From: Gordonia sp. ABSL11-1
Lineage (GTDB): Bacteria; Actinomycetota; Actinomycetes; Mycobacteriales; Mycobacteriaceae
Reading direction: 5' to 3'
Assembly (NCBI RefSeq): GCF_030315685.1
Contig: NZ_JASXSI010000016.1
Location: 62,001-126,000, forward strand
DNA: 64,000 bases
Each line of letters starts with the position of its first letter. Positions within the stretch are counted from its first letter, which is position 1. The position numbers and the translations under genes are program-made. Below are positions 50,392 through 59,026 of the stretch, piece by piece. Below the pieces are notes generated by a model. It was not told the DNA's origin. It saw nothing but the letters and a program-made list of their open reading frames with translations, and made no database searches.

Positions 50392-52494
50392 TCAGATCAG
50401 CTTGTAGACGGTGGTCCCGCCGACAGTGGTAGCGGTGTAGTTCTGCGCAACCCAGGTGGCGATCTCGGAGTTCCCGCCAGGACCGCCCTGACCGCCCTGA
50501 CCGCCGCCGATGTAGTAGGCGATCTTGCCGGCCTTCACGTAATCGATGAACTGTTGCAGCGTCGGAGCGGGGTCACCGCTCCAGCCGCCGATGGCCATCA
50601 CCGCAGTGCCCGTGGCGATCTCGATCCCGGCCGCCGACTGCGACCCGTTGGTGGCCGCCGACCATGTGGTGGTCGTCGCCGTCAGCAGTGTGGCCAGTTC
50701 GGTGTTCGACGAGATGTCGCCCATACCGCCGGTCCCGCCGCCTCCGCGACTCCCGTCCTGCTGTGTCTGACCCTGCTGCGTCTGACCCTGCTGCGTCTGA
50801 CCCTGCTGTGTCTGCCCCTGCCCGGCCGTCATCGACGATCCCGAACCGGCCGAACCGGTCGTGGTTCCGTCGGATCCGGCTCCGCCGCCAGGCATTCCAC
50901 CGCCCGGCCCACCCATGCCACCGCTCTCCATGGAGGTCTGCACCGCAGTCGGGATGGACCCGCTGTGTGGTGTCGCGGCGGTCGCGATCGCGAACCCGAC
51001 GCTACCTCCGGCTCCGGCGAGCGCGCCGATGATGACCGCACCGGCCACCGCCTTACGCCAGGCCATGGCGCTGCCCACCAGTAGGAGCAGTACGCTCACG
51101 ATCGTCGCCCCGCCGATCAGCCAGCGGCACCACTGCGGTCCGAAGTCGTTGCGGCTCAACAACACGATGGACCACCAGCCGGCGAGGGCGATCATCCCGG
51201 CCATGGCGAGACGGCCGTCCCAGTGATCGCGACGACGCCACGCGAACACACCACCCATGCCGACCAGCGCGCCGATCGCCGGCGCCAGCGCCACCGTGTA
51301 GTACGGGTGGATGGTGCCACTCATGTAGCTGAAGATCAGCCCGGTGACGATCAGCCAACCGCCCCAGGCGAGGACCGCACCGCCCTCGACGCGCGAGAGT
51401 CCGTCGGCGAAGCGGAAGATCGGGAAGCTGCGCACGCCCAGGTACACGGCGAAGACGAGGGCGAGAAGTGCGACGGGGAGGAGCCACGAGATCTCGTTGC
51501 CCATCTCAGAGCCGAACAGTCGGCTGAGCCCGGTCGAGCCGCCGAACGATCCGCCTGTCTGGCCGCCGCCCGGGCCACCACCGCCTCCCGATCCGTTTCC
51601 GCCGTTGATTCGGCCGACACCGTTGTAGCCCCAGACGAGATCCATGAAGGTGTTGTTCGTCGACCCACCGATGTACGGGCGAGAGGACGCGGGGGTCAGG
51701 ATGGTCGCGACGACGAACCAACCAGCGGAGACGATCAACGCCGCCGTGGCACCGAGGAGATGGCCGATGCGCTTGAGCCAGCCGTTGTCGGCGAAGAGGA
51801 GATAGGCCAGGCCGAAGGCCGGCAGCACCAGGAGGCCTTGCAGCATCTTGGTCAGGAACGCGAATCCGAGCGCGACGCCGACGAGGGCGAGCCACCGTCC
51901 GGAGTTCGTGCCGATGGCGCGGATGAGCGCGTAGCCGGCAGCGACCATCAGCAGCACCAGCAGTGCGTCCGGGTTGTTGAACCGGAACATCAACGCGGCA
52001 GCCGGCGTGAACGCGAGGACCCCGCCGGCGATCAGGCCGGCAGCCGTGCCGTGCCGCGGGTCGGCGAAGGTACGGCGCATCGCGCAGTACAGGAGGGCCA
52101 CCGCCGCGACGCCCATCAGCGCCTGCGGCACCAGAACCGCCCAACTGTTCATGCCGAACACACGCACCGACAGTCCCGTCACCCAGAGGGATGCCGGCGG
52201 CTTGTCGACGGTGATGAAGTTCGAGGAGTCGAGAGCTCCGAAGAACCACGCCTTCCAACTCTGCGACCCGGCCTGCGCGGCAGCGGCGTAGAAGGTGTTC
52301 GCGTACCCGCTCGACGACAGGTTCCAGAGATAGAGCACCGCCGTCGTCGCGAGCAGACCCGCGAGGGCGAACGGACTCCAGCGCAAGGCTCGATGCGGGG
52401 TCGGGCGGTCGGCAAGTTGCCGGCCGTGCCGGCCGGACGGGGGCGGCGGCTCGCCGGGCACGTGTGCGTCCCGGTGGTCCAGCACTGCGGTCAT
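50392..52494 (-). CDS. GT39-family membrane glycosyltransferase (ArnT-like)
   Basis: A 700-residue protein with about ten to eleven transmembrane helices. The signature ITVDKPPASLWVTGLS near residue 95 is typical of polyprenyl-phosphate-sugar-dependent GT39/ArnT-type transferases that act on the outer membrane face. A Gly-rich loop (GNGSGGGGGPGGG) and a C-terminal extracellular domain with GQTQQ repeats (about 50758-50822) follow. ATG 52494 has a perfect AGGAGG site eight bases before it. A mannosyl- or arabinosyl-like donor is plausible, not shown. A 99-base palindrome separates it from the cyclase gene. Confidence 0.88.
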   Translation of the reverse strand: MTAVLDHRDAHVPGEPPPPSGRHGRQLADRPTPHRALRWSPFALAGLLATTAVLYLWNLSSSGYANTFYAAAAQAGSQSWKAWFFGALDSSNFITVDKPPASLWVTGLSVRVFGMNSWAVLVPQALMGVAAVALLYCAMRRTFADPRHGTAAGLIAGGVLAFTPAAALMFRFNNPDALLVLLMVAAGYALIRAIGTNSGRWLALVGVALGFAFLTKMLQGLLVLPAFGLAYLLFADNGWLKRIGHLLGATAALIVSAGWFVVATILTPASSRPYIGGSTNNTFMDLVWGYNGVGRINGGNGSGGGGGPGGGQTGGSFGGSTGLSRLFGSEMGNEISWLLPVALLALVFAVYLGVRSFPIFRFADGLSRVEGGAVLAWGGWLIVTGLIFSYMSGTIHPYYTVALAPAIGALVGMGGVFAWRRRDHWDGRLAMAGMIALAGWWSIVLLSRNDFGPQWCRWLIGGATIVSVLLLLVGSAMAWRKAVAGAVIIGALAGAGGSVGFAIATAATPHSGSIPTAVQTSMESGGMGGPGGGMPGGGAGSDGTTTGSAGSGSSMTAGQGQTQQGQTQQGQTQQGQTQQDGSRGGGGTGGMGDISSNTELATLLTATTTTWSAATNGSQSAAGIEIATGTAVMAIGGWSGDPAPTLQQFIDYVKAGKIAYYIGGGQGGQGGPGGNSEIATWVAQNYTATTVGGTTVYKLI

Positions 52495-52785
52495 GAGTCC
52501 TCCTGTATCGAATGTGATGACCCCACAGTGCGGTCGTCGACTCCCGTCAGGCTGGACGCCGGCTGGGAGAACCCTGTGAGCGGTGTCGTGGCGCGGTTCG
52601 CACCCCGCACCCGATGCCGCACGTCGTCGTCCGTCTTCGCCCGTCTTCGCCCAATCCCGGACGTCCCCCGGAAAACCGCCCCGGACATCCGCCCCTCGCA
52701 GAGGCGGCGTCGACACTATGTCGACGCCTCCGCTGGTAAGGGCGCTTTTCCGGGGCGGTTCTCCGGAGCACTCAGCCGCGGATGA
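52495..52785. other. Intergenic region with long inverted repeat
   Basis: No gene supported. Contains the GT39 ribosome site at the left edge, a short CGTCTTCGCC direct repeat near 52630, and the long inverted repeat described separately at 52668-52766. Confidence 0.7.
52668..52766. repeat. Long imperfect palindrome
   Basis: Two arms of about 48 bases face each other around CTA (52716-52718). Core arms GGCGTCGACA (52706-52715) and TGTCGACGCC (52719-52728) are exact; outer 18-base blocks (52668-52685 and 52749-52766) match at 17 positions. Total length 99 bases. Candidate strong terminator or small non-autonomous element. Confidence 0.8.
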
Positions 52786-53583
52786 TCACACCACCGCCAG
52801 CACCCGCGCCGGGCCGCCTGTCCCGCCCGCGAATCGCGGCGCACCGACGATGACCTGCGCCCCGACCGCAGGTACCGATGACAGGTTCGCCATCGCCTCG
52901 ACCGCGTATCGTCCCGCGCCGAGGATCGCGGTGTGTGCGCCGACGGCACCACGGATGTCGACGCTCAGGGTGTCGGTGCCGATGGCGACGACACCGCGTT
53001 CGCGCACCAGCATCGTCACCGCGGCAGGATCGAATCCGGCAGCGTCGGCGCCACCTGTGCTCGGTTGCCACCCGCTGTGCAACGCGACCAGTGCGCCATT
53101 CGGAATTCGACCATGCCGGGACTCATGCACCTCGACGTCACGCTCGGTGAGTCTCGCCCGACGATCCGCTCGGGCACGATCGGCGATGCTGATGACGATC
53201 AACGGGGCGATGAGGTCGCGGGCCGGTATCCGATCCACCGTGATCCCGTTGCCGATCTTGTGGGCCGGTGCGTCGACATGCGTGCCCGAGTGCTCGGAGA
53301 ACGACATCCACCGGGTCGCGAAACCCTGATTGCCCGGCCCGATCCTCGACGTCGGGACCGCGACGACCGGGGCGCTGCCCGGCCACAGCGGGAAGTCATG
53401 GGAGAGAACATGGGTGAGGTCGACGACGCGACCACGCCCCGGGGACGCGCCGGCCTCGCCCGACGCTGCCGAAGCCACCCCGACCACACCCGCCGCGACG
53501 CCCCCGGTCATGCGCAGCGCGGTGCGCCGGGAGAAACGACGGGCCTCCTCGTGCGCATGCCGCACCAGGTCGTCGTCGCACAT
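52786..53583 (-). CDS. Cyclase/kynurenine-formamidase-like protein with Tat signal
   Basis: A 265-residue exported hydrolase. The N-terminus has a Tat motif (SRRTALRMTGG) and hydrophobic core. The metal motif HSGTHVDAPAH is the cyclase family signature, and DLTHVLSHDFPLWPG a conserved start. It may hydrolyse an amide or act on a lactone; substrate unknown. ATG 53583 follows GGAGGGGA. It is separated from the sugar dehydrogenase by 24 bases on the same strand, so they probably form an operon. Confidence 0.85.
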   Translation of the reverse strand: MCDDDLVRHAHEEARRFSRRTALRMTGGVAAGVVGVASAASGEAGASPGRGRVVDLTHVLSHDFPLWPGSAPVVAVPTSRIGPGNQGFATRWMSFSEHSGTHVDAPAHKIGNGITVDRIPARDLIAPLIVISIADRARADRRARLTERDVEVHESRHGRIPNGALVALHSGWQPSTGGADAAGFDPAAVTMLVRERGVVAIGTDTLSVDIRGAVGAHTAILGAGRYAVEAMANLSSVPAVGAQVIVGAPRFAGGTGGPARVLAVV

Positions 53584-53607
53584 GTCGGTTCCCCTCCGCG
53601 GCCGACG

Positions 53608-54816
53608 TCAGGCCGGCTTCACCCGCAGGATGCGGTCGGTACCACCGTTGTCCGTTGTCAGCAGCAATGAGCCGTCGCTGTCGAGAGCCAGCCCGCGCAG
53701 GCGTCCATAGGTGTCCTGCAGTGCGTCCGTGGTCCGAACCACCTGTGTACCTTGCTCGTTCAGGGTGACGAACTGCAGGTGCTTGCCCTTCTGCGCGGTG
53801 ATCGCGACGGCCCCGTTCAGATCACCCCAGCCGGACGACGGGAGGAACTGCAGCGCCGGCGTCGCCATCGTCGGCTTACCCGTCTTCCAGATCGCGTCGA
53901 CGGCGCCCGGCACGCGGACCGGATCGGTCATCGGCACGGATTCGTCGTAGATGAAGGGGGTGCGGTCCGGCTTGTATCCGTAATTGGCGCCCGCCCGAAG
54001 GAGATTCAGTTCGTCGTCGGAGTCCGTGCCCTGTTCGATGACGTACACCCGACCGTTGCGCAGAGCGACTCCCTGCACGTTGCGGTGCCCGAGCGTGTAG
54101 ATCGGGCTCGACGGATTCGGATTTCCCGCCGCGGGTGTGCCGTTCGCGTTGATGTGGAGAACCTTGCCGCCCAACGAATTACGGTTCTGAGGATTCGTCG
54201 GGATCGCGTTGTCGCCGGTACCGACCCAGAGTGTGCCGTCGGCGCCCGCCGTCAGGCCGCACCCCGCGTGGCGGCCCGTGGCCGTCAACGGGATGCCGGT
54301 GAGCACGTTCCGTTCGCGGACCATCGTCGACCAGTCGGCTCCGACACGCCACGACACGATGTTCACGACCTGGCCCGTGTTGGGCCACGGCAGCGGCAGA
54401 TTCGCCACCGACCCGGGCACGCTGGCCGCCGCACCGCGGGTCGTCTCCGCCTGGCAGGAGTACACGCGGCGCGTCTGCTCGAATCTCGGATCGAGGGCGA
54501 GACCCATCAGGCCCGCCTCCTTCACCGCGAAGATCTTCGACAGGTCGGCCTTTACCGGCTTCTTCTGCCCGCCCGGCATGACGGCGACGAAACGACCGCT
54601 GCGCTCACCGGTGAGGATCACGCCGTCCGGAGCGACGACCATGTCCCACGGATGGTCGAGGCCGGACGCGACCGTCGACACCGACAGATTGGGCGCCGCA
54701 TGGGCCGTCCCGGCGGTACACAGGCCGACGACCAGAGCTCCGACGGTCAGGCCGACTGCTGCGGCGCGCTTGGCGAGGGCACGGATGGGCACAGTCCGGG
54801 ATCGAAGTCCGTTCAC
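53608..54816 (-). CDS. PQQ-dependent sugar (sorbosone/glucose) dehydrogenase-like secreted protein
   Basis: A 402-residue beta-propeller enzyme. A Sec signal peptide (ALVVGLCTAGTAHAA) ends near residue 40. Blocks such as GLDHPWDMVVAPDGVILTGE, GLMGLALDP and RNVQGVALRNGRVYVIEQGT match soluble sugar/aldose dehydrogenases that use PQQ. Oxidises aldoses or related alcohols outside the membrane; PQQ synthesis genes are not nearby. GTG start at 54816. Operon with the cyclase. Confidence 0.85.
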   Translation of the reverse strand: MNGLRSRTVPIRALAKRAAAVGLTVGALVVGLCTAGTAHAAPNLSVSTVASGLDHPWDMVVAPDGVILTGERSGRFVAVMPGGQKKPVKADLSKIFAVKEAGLMGLALDPRFEQTRRVYSCQAETTRGAAASVPGSVANLPLPWPNTGQVVNIVSWRVGADWSTMVRERNVLTGIPLTATGRHAGCGLTAGADGTLWVGTGDNAIPTNPQNRNSLGGKVLHINANGTPAAGNPNPSSPIYTLGHRNVQGVALRNGRVYVIEQGTDSDDELNLLRAGANYGYKPDRTPFIYDESVPMTDPVRVPGAVDAIWKTGKPTMATPALQFLPSSGWGDLNGAVAITAQKGKHLQFVTLNEQGTQVVRTTDALQDTYGRLRGLALDSDGSLLLTTDNGGTDRILRVKPA

Positions 54817-54937
54817 GTGGGTACGGTAACCCGCCGCCGGCGACGACCGCGGCAGGTCGACGGGATCGTGTCCAATTTCCCCGGTCGGGGCTCCTTCGCC
54901 TCAGAGGCCCTCGCGCCGGGGGCGTCCCGGAAAATCC

Positions 54938-56491
54938 TCAGCGTCCCGGCAGATACTTCAGCGCACGGATGGCGTACGGGGTCACGGCACGGTAGACGCC
55001 CTTGGGGATGCCGGGAGCCCGATCGATACCGATGAACCGCTGCTCGGCGACGGTCTGCGGCTCGGTGTACTTGAGGAGTCCCTCCTCACCGTGTCGTCGG
55101 CCGACTCCCGAGATGCCCATGCCACCCATCGGGGCGGCGGTCGACGCCCACGCGGCGGCGTAGCCCTCGTTGATGTTGACGGTCCCGGCGCGCAACTGGT
55201 CGGCGATCGCGTTGGCCTCTGCGCTGCTGCCGGCGAAGACGCTCGCGTTGAGGCCGTAGCGGGTCTGGTTGGCCAGCTTGATCGCCTCGTCGGTCGAGTC
55301 GACGGGATAGATCGCCACGACGGGCCCGAAGGTCTCCTCGGCGTAGCAGGTCATCTCGTCGGTGACATCGGTGAGCACGGTCGGTTCGAAGAAGAACGGG
55401 CCGAGGTCCGCGCGCCGACGGCCGCCCGCGAGCACCTTCGCCCCCTTGTCGACCGCGTCTTTCACGTGTTCCTCGGCGGTGTCGACCTGCGTGGCCGACG
55501 CCAGCGATCCCATGTCGGCGGTGAAGTCGTAAGTGGCGTCGAGGGTCATCGCCGAGACGAACGCCGCGAACCTCGCGGTGAACTCGTCGGCGATCGCCTT
55601 GTCGACGTAGAGCCGCTCGATCGAGATGCACAGCTGACCGGAGTTGGAGAAGCAGGCACGGGCGGCACCCTCGACGGCGCGGTCGATGTCGGCCTTGGCG
55701 CTGACGATCATCGGATTCTTGCCGCCGAGTTCGGCGGAGAAGCCGATCAGCCGACGGCCCGCTTGCTCGGCGAGCGTCGCCCCTGTCGACGACGACCCGG
55801 TGAACATCACGTAGTCGGTGGTGGCGACGATCGCCTGCCCGACCACACCACCCGGGCCGGGGACGACGGCGAACAGCTCGGTCGGCAGACCCGCCTCATA
55901 CAGGAGTTCGGCCAGGGCGAGGGCGCAATACGGTGTCTGGCTATCCGGCTTGATGACCACACCGTTACCTGCCAGCAGGGCCGCGACGGCGTCGGACACC
56001 GCCAGGGTGAGTGGGTAGTTCCACGGACTGATCACGCCGACGACACCCTTGGGCTGGTATCGCACACGCACGCTGGTGGCACCGGGCAACATGCCGCGAA
56101 CCTTGTGCTCCGCCAACGTCTTCGGACCGGTTGTCGCGTAGTGCCGCGCGGTCAGCGCAACGTCGATGACCTCTTCCTGCGCATAGATCCGGGCCTTGCC
56201 CGTCTCCGCCTGCGCGATGTCCATCAGTTCGGCGGCGTTGCGGTGCACCAGTTCCGAGAATGCACTGAGCACTTCCGCGCGCTGTGCGGGGGTGCGCTGC
56301 GCCCACCCCTCCTGTGCGGTACGCGCCCGCGCGACGGCGGTCTCCAAGTCGTGGGCGGTGCCGATCGGGATGGTCGCCATCTCGACGCCGCTGAACGCCT
56401 CGAGCACCGCACGCGTCGGACGGGCGTCCGCATCGTCGATGGCGATCAGACCGGACAGGCGCCGGAAGTACTCGGGTGTGGGCTTCGGCAT
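54938..56491 (-). CDS. gabD2: Succinic semialdehyde dehydrogenase
   Basis: A 517-residue aldehyde dehydrogenase. The general-base glutamate is in ELGGKNPM, the catalytic cysteine in FSNSGQLCISIERL, and SPWNYPLTLAVSDAV is the NADP-binding helix. The closest family by pattern is mycobacterial GabD2 (Rv1731). It oxidises succinic semialdehyde to succinate. ATG 56491 has GAGGAA upstream; rraA ends 13 bases away on the same strand. Symbol based on family resemblance. Confidence 0.85.
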   Translation of the reverse strand: MPKPTPEYFRRLSGLIAIDDADARPTRAVLEAFSGVEMATIPIGTAHDLETAVARARTAQEGWAQRTPAQRAEVLSAFSELVHRNAAELMDIAQAETGKARIYAQEEVIDVALTARHYATTGPKTLAEHKVRGMLPGATSVRVRYQPKGVVGVISPWNYPLTLAVSDAVAALLAGNGVVIKPDSQTPYCALALAELLYEAGLPTELFAVVPGPGGVVGQAIVATTDYVMFTGSSSTGATLAEQAGRRLIGFSAELGGKNPMIVSAKADIDRAVEGAARACFSNSGQLCISIERLYVDKAIADEFTARFAAFVSAMTLDATYDFTADMGSLASATQVDTAEEHVKDAVDKGAKVLAGGRRRADLGPFFFEPTVLTDVTDEMTCYAEETFGPVVAIYPVDSTDEAIKLANQTRYGLNASVFAGSSAEANAIADQLRAGTVNINEGYAAAWASTAAPMGGMGISGVGRRHGEEGLLKYTEPQTVAEQRFIGIDRAPGIPKGVYRAVTPYAIRALKYLPGR

Positions 56492-56504
56492 GGCAGTGGG
56501 TTCC

Positions 56505-57110
56505 TCAGCTCTCGGTGGTGGATTCTGCGGAGTCGGCGGGTTCGGGGGTGTCGGTGGCCGCCGTGCTGCCACGGGTCTCCGAAGCATCAACAGAAACGGA
56601 CGCATCTGCGGACCCGCCCGCGTCGTCTGGCCCGTCGACGAGCACGATGCCGTCGTCGTCGGAGTAGACGATGTCGCCCGGGTTGAAAGTCTCCCCGCCG
56701 ATGGTCAGCGGGATGTCGCGGTCGCCGACGCCGGTCTTGGTGGACTTGCGCGGATTCGTACCCAGGGCCTTCACGCCGATGTCCATCCCGCCGATCGTCG
56801 CGGCGTCGCGGATCGCGCCGTTGACGATGATCCCGACCCAGCCGTTCGAGCGGCCGAGTTCGGCGATGATGTCACCGACGAGTGCGGTGTGCACCGACTC
56901 CGCGCCGTCGATCACGAGCACCCCGCCCGGGTTGGGCTCGGACAGGATCGACTTGAGCAGTGCGTTGTCCTGGAAGCACTTGACCGTGGTCACGCGCCCG
57001 ACGAACTCGCGATGGCCGCCGTACTGGGTGAACTGGGTGTCGCAGCTGCGGACGAGGTCGCCGATCTCGTCGACCAGATCTGCGGTCGGTGTGAAGGTCA
57101 ACTCGGTCAT
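56505..57110 (-). CDS. rraA: RraA-family protein (regulator of RNase E / HMG aldolase-like)
   Basis: A 201-residue protein. Residues 1-160 give the RraA fold ([19 protein letters not shown], then [19 protein letters not shown] and [17 protein letters not shown]), with the G-D-x20-R-D metal motif of the RraA/4-hydroxy-4-methyl-2-oxoglutarate aldolase group. The last 40 residues are an unusual acidic Ser/Asp/Ala/Thr tail not seen in most homologues. RraA inhibits RNase E in E. coli; actinobacterial homologues are less certain. Same strand as gabD2. Confidence 0.85.
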   Translation of the reverse strand: MTELTFTPTADLVDEIGDLVRSCDTQFTQYGGHREFVGRVTTVKCFQDNALLKSILSEPNPGGVLVIDGAESVHTALVGDIIAELGRSNGWVGIIVNGAIRDAATIGGMDIGVKALGTNPRKSTKTGVGDRDIPLTIGGETFNPGDIVYSDDDGIVLVDGPDDAGGSADASVSVDASETRGSTAATDTPEPADSAESTTES

Positions 57111-57159
57111 GACGACGAGTTTATGCCGAGCGGCCAGTAAATGTTACCGGCGGGTACAG

Positions 57160-57974
57160 CTATTGTCCGCCATCGCCCGGCCCGGGTCGGATCGCGTCGA
57201 TCGCCGCGGCCACCTCGTCGGGCCGGTCGAGGACCAGGAAGTGATGCCCGACGACGAGTAGCAGCGATGCGTCGAGCATCTGCGCGTACCGCGACTGCTT
57301 CCACGCCCAGTACCGCCGCCACGGCCGTATTCCGTGCACCGCGCCGACGACCACCCGCGGCACGGAAGGGATCGGTCGTCGGCGTCGAAGGGCTCGCAGA
57401 TCCGCGTTGAGCGTGGGGAAGGTCGCGTGCTCGATGAGCGTCGCGCGGACCATGGTCCGGGCGCGTGTCGGCAGCACCCGCCAGGGCACCATCACCAACG
57501 AGCCGTCGATCATCACCAGACCCGCGGTCCGTTCCGGGCAGCACCGGGCGAACGCCTCGGCGTAGAGCGAGGCCATCGAGTGCGCGACGACCGTGACCGG
57601 CCCGCCGGTCCGACCGCGTCCTGTACCCCACGCATCCACTCGACCTCGCCGTCGAGTGTCGGATGATTCAGCGGCGCAATCGGTTCCGACAGTCCGTAAC
57701 CGGGACGGCCATAGCGGATGATCCGCCACGACGCGCGGAGCCGATCGGTCAGCGGATCGAGGTCGAACCAGTTGCTGCCCAACGCCGCCAGCATCAGCAG
57801 GGGTGGGCCGTCGCCCTCGTCGAGAACGTGCAGCGTGATGCCGTCGACGTCGACGAGGCGCCCGGGACGTCGGTGGCTCACGATGACGGCACCGCAGACC
57901 GCGGCTGTCGGTCGATGGATCGCATCCGCCACCTGATGCGCAGTCCACACGTCGTCCGCACGCACGATCCGCAC
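57160..57974 (-). pseudogene. Alpha/beta hydrolase interrupted by a one-base frameshift
   Basis: The first part (57974 to about 57612) gives LVDVDGITLHVLDEGDGPPL, RYGRPGYGLSEPIAPL and VEWMRGVQDAVG. Homology then continues one frame over from 57609 (TGGPVTVVAHSMASLYAEAF, nucleophile in AHSMA) to the stop at 57160. One base is missing at 57610-57611. The start is not certain: GTG 57974 or GTG 57881. Either an inactivated gene or a sequencing error. The intact product would be a cytoplasmic serine hydrolase. Confidence 0.75.
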
Positions 57975-58072
57975 GCCGCGTCCGTCGCCGACGCCGCGAT
58001 CACGGTGCGCGACGCGGTAGTGTCGAGCTCGCGTCGCACAGATCCGAGACGGATGTCGAAGGAGCCGCCGAG

Positions 58073-59005
58073 GTGTCCCTGCCCCGAGAGCGCGATCCCC
58101 GGCTCGGCGAGGTGCTGACCGCCGTCGGCCACATGGTGCTCGGAACCGTGCGCCCGAGGCCGCCGGATGAGAGATTGATGCAGTCGATCACCGATGCCGG
58201 GCTTCCGCCGGGCGAGCGGACCGTCACGATCAGAGCATTGCCTCAGGTCACTCGGCGAGTACCGGCGATGGGAGTCGTCGAGGGCGCGGCTCCCGTCCGG
58301 CGACTGGGCTCGGCGCTGACGTCGTTCGTCGTCGAGCATCCCGCGGCGACCTTTCTGGTGGACCCCGGCTTCTGCCGGCAGGCACGCGACCGTGTCCTCC
58401 CGGAACTGCCGTTCCTGACGCGGACGGTGGTGACCCCACCCAGGACGACGGTCAGCACCGTCGACGGGCTCATCGCACGGCCATCGATCCGGCGGCCCGA
58501 GTTCGCGCTGCCGACCCACGCCCACTGGGACCACCTGTGCGGACTCCTCGACCTTCCCGGTGTGCCGGTCCTCCTCCGGGACACCGAGCACGCGTGGATT
58601 CTGGACGGCGTACGACCTCCCGCCGGTGGTGTCCGGCCGACGCTGACCGACGGCAGACCCGTCCGGACCTACTGCCTCGACGGCCCGCCCGTCTCCACGT
58701 TCACCGCAAGTCATGACCTCTTCGACGACGGGTCGGTCGTGCTCGTCGACCTCGCCGGACACACACCCGGGAGCGTCGGTGTCCTCGCGAGAACCGCACG
58801 TGGATGGGTACTGCTCGCCGGCGATGCCGCGTGGCACCACGAGCAGGTCGATCGGCTCCGGCAGAAACCGGCCTTCCCGGGCGAGTTCGTCGACGACGAC
58901 CGAGACGCCGCCTTCGCGACCTTGCACCGGCTTCATCTCGCGCGGCATCACATCCGCGTCGTCCCGACCCACGACTCCTCGGTCACGATGCATCTGTGCG
59001 GCTGA
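58073..59005 (+). CDS. Metallo-beta-lactamase-fold hydrolase
   Basis: A 310-residue MBL protein. Zinc ligands are in PTHAHWDHLCG (HxHxDH), the LAGHTPGSVG strand, and LLAGDAAWHHEQ. No signal peptide. N-acyl homoserine lactonase-like or glyoxalase II-like activity is possible; the substrate is unknown. GTG 58073 follows GAAGGAGCC. It is divergent from the broken alpha/beta hydrolase, 99 bases away. Confidence 0.85.
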   Translation: MSLPRERDPRLGEVLTAVGHMVLGTVRPRPPDERLMQSITDAGLPPGERTVTIRALPQVTRRVPAMGVVEGAAPVRRLGSALTSFVVEHPAATFLVDPGFCRQARDRVLPELPFLTRTVVTPPRTTVSTVDGLIARPSIRRPEFALPTHAHWDHLCGLLDLPGVPVLLRDTEHAWILDGVRPPAGGVRPTLTDGRPVRTYCLDGPPVSTFTASHDLFDDGSVVLVDLAGHTPGSVGVLARTARGWVLLAGDAAWHHEQVDRLRQKPAFPGEFVDDDRDAAFATLHRLHLARHHIRVVPTHDSSVTMHLCG

Positions 59006-59026
59006 CCCGAACCGGCACGAAGGCCC

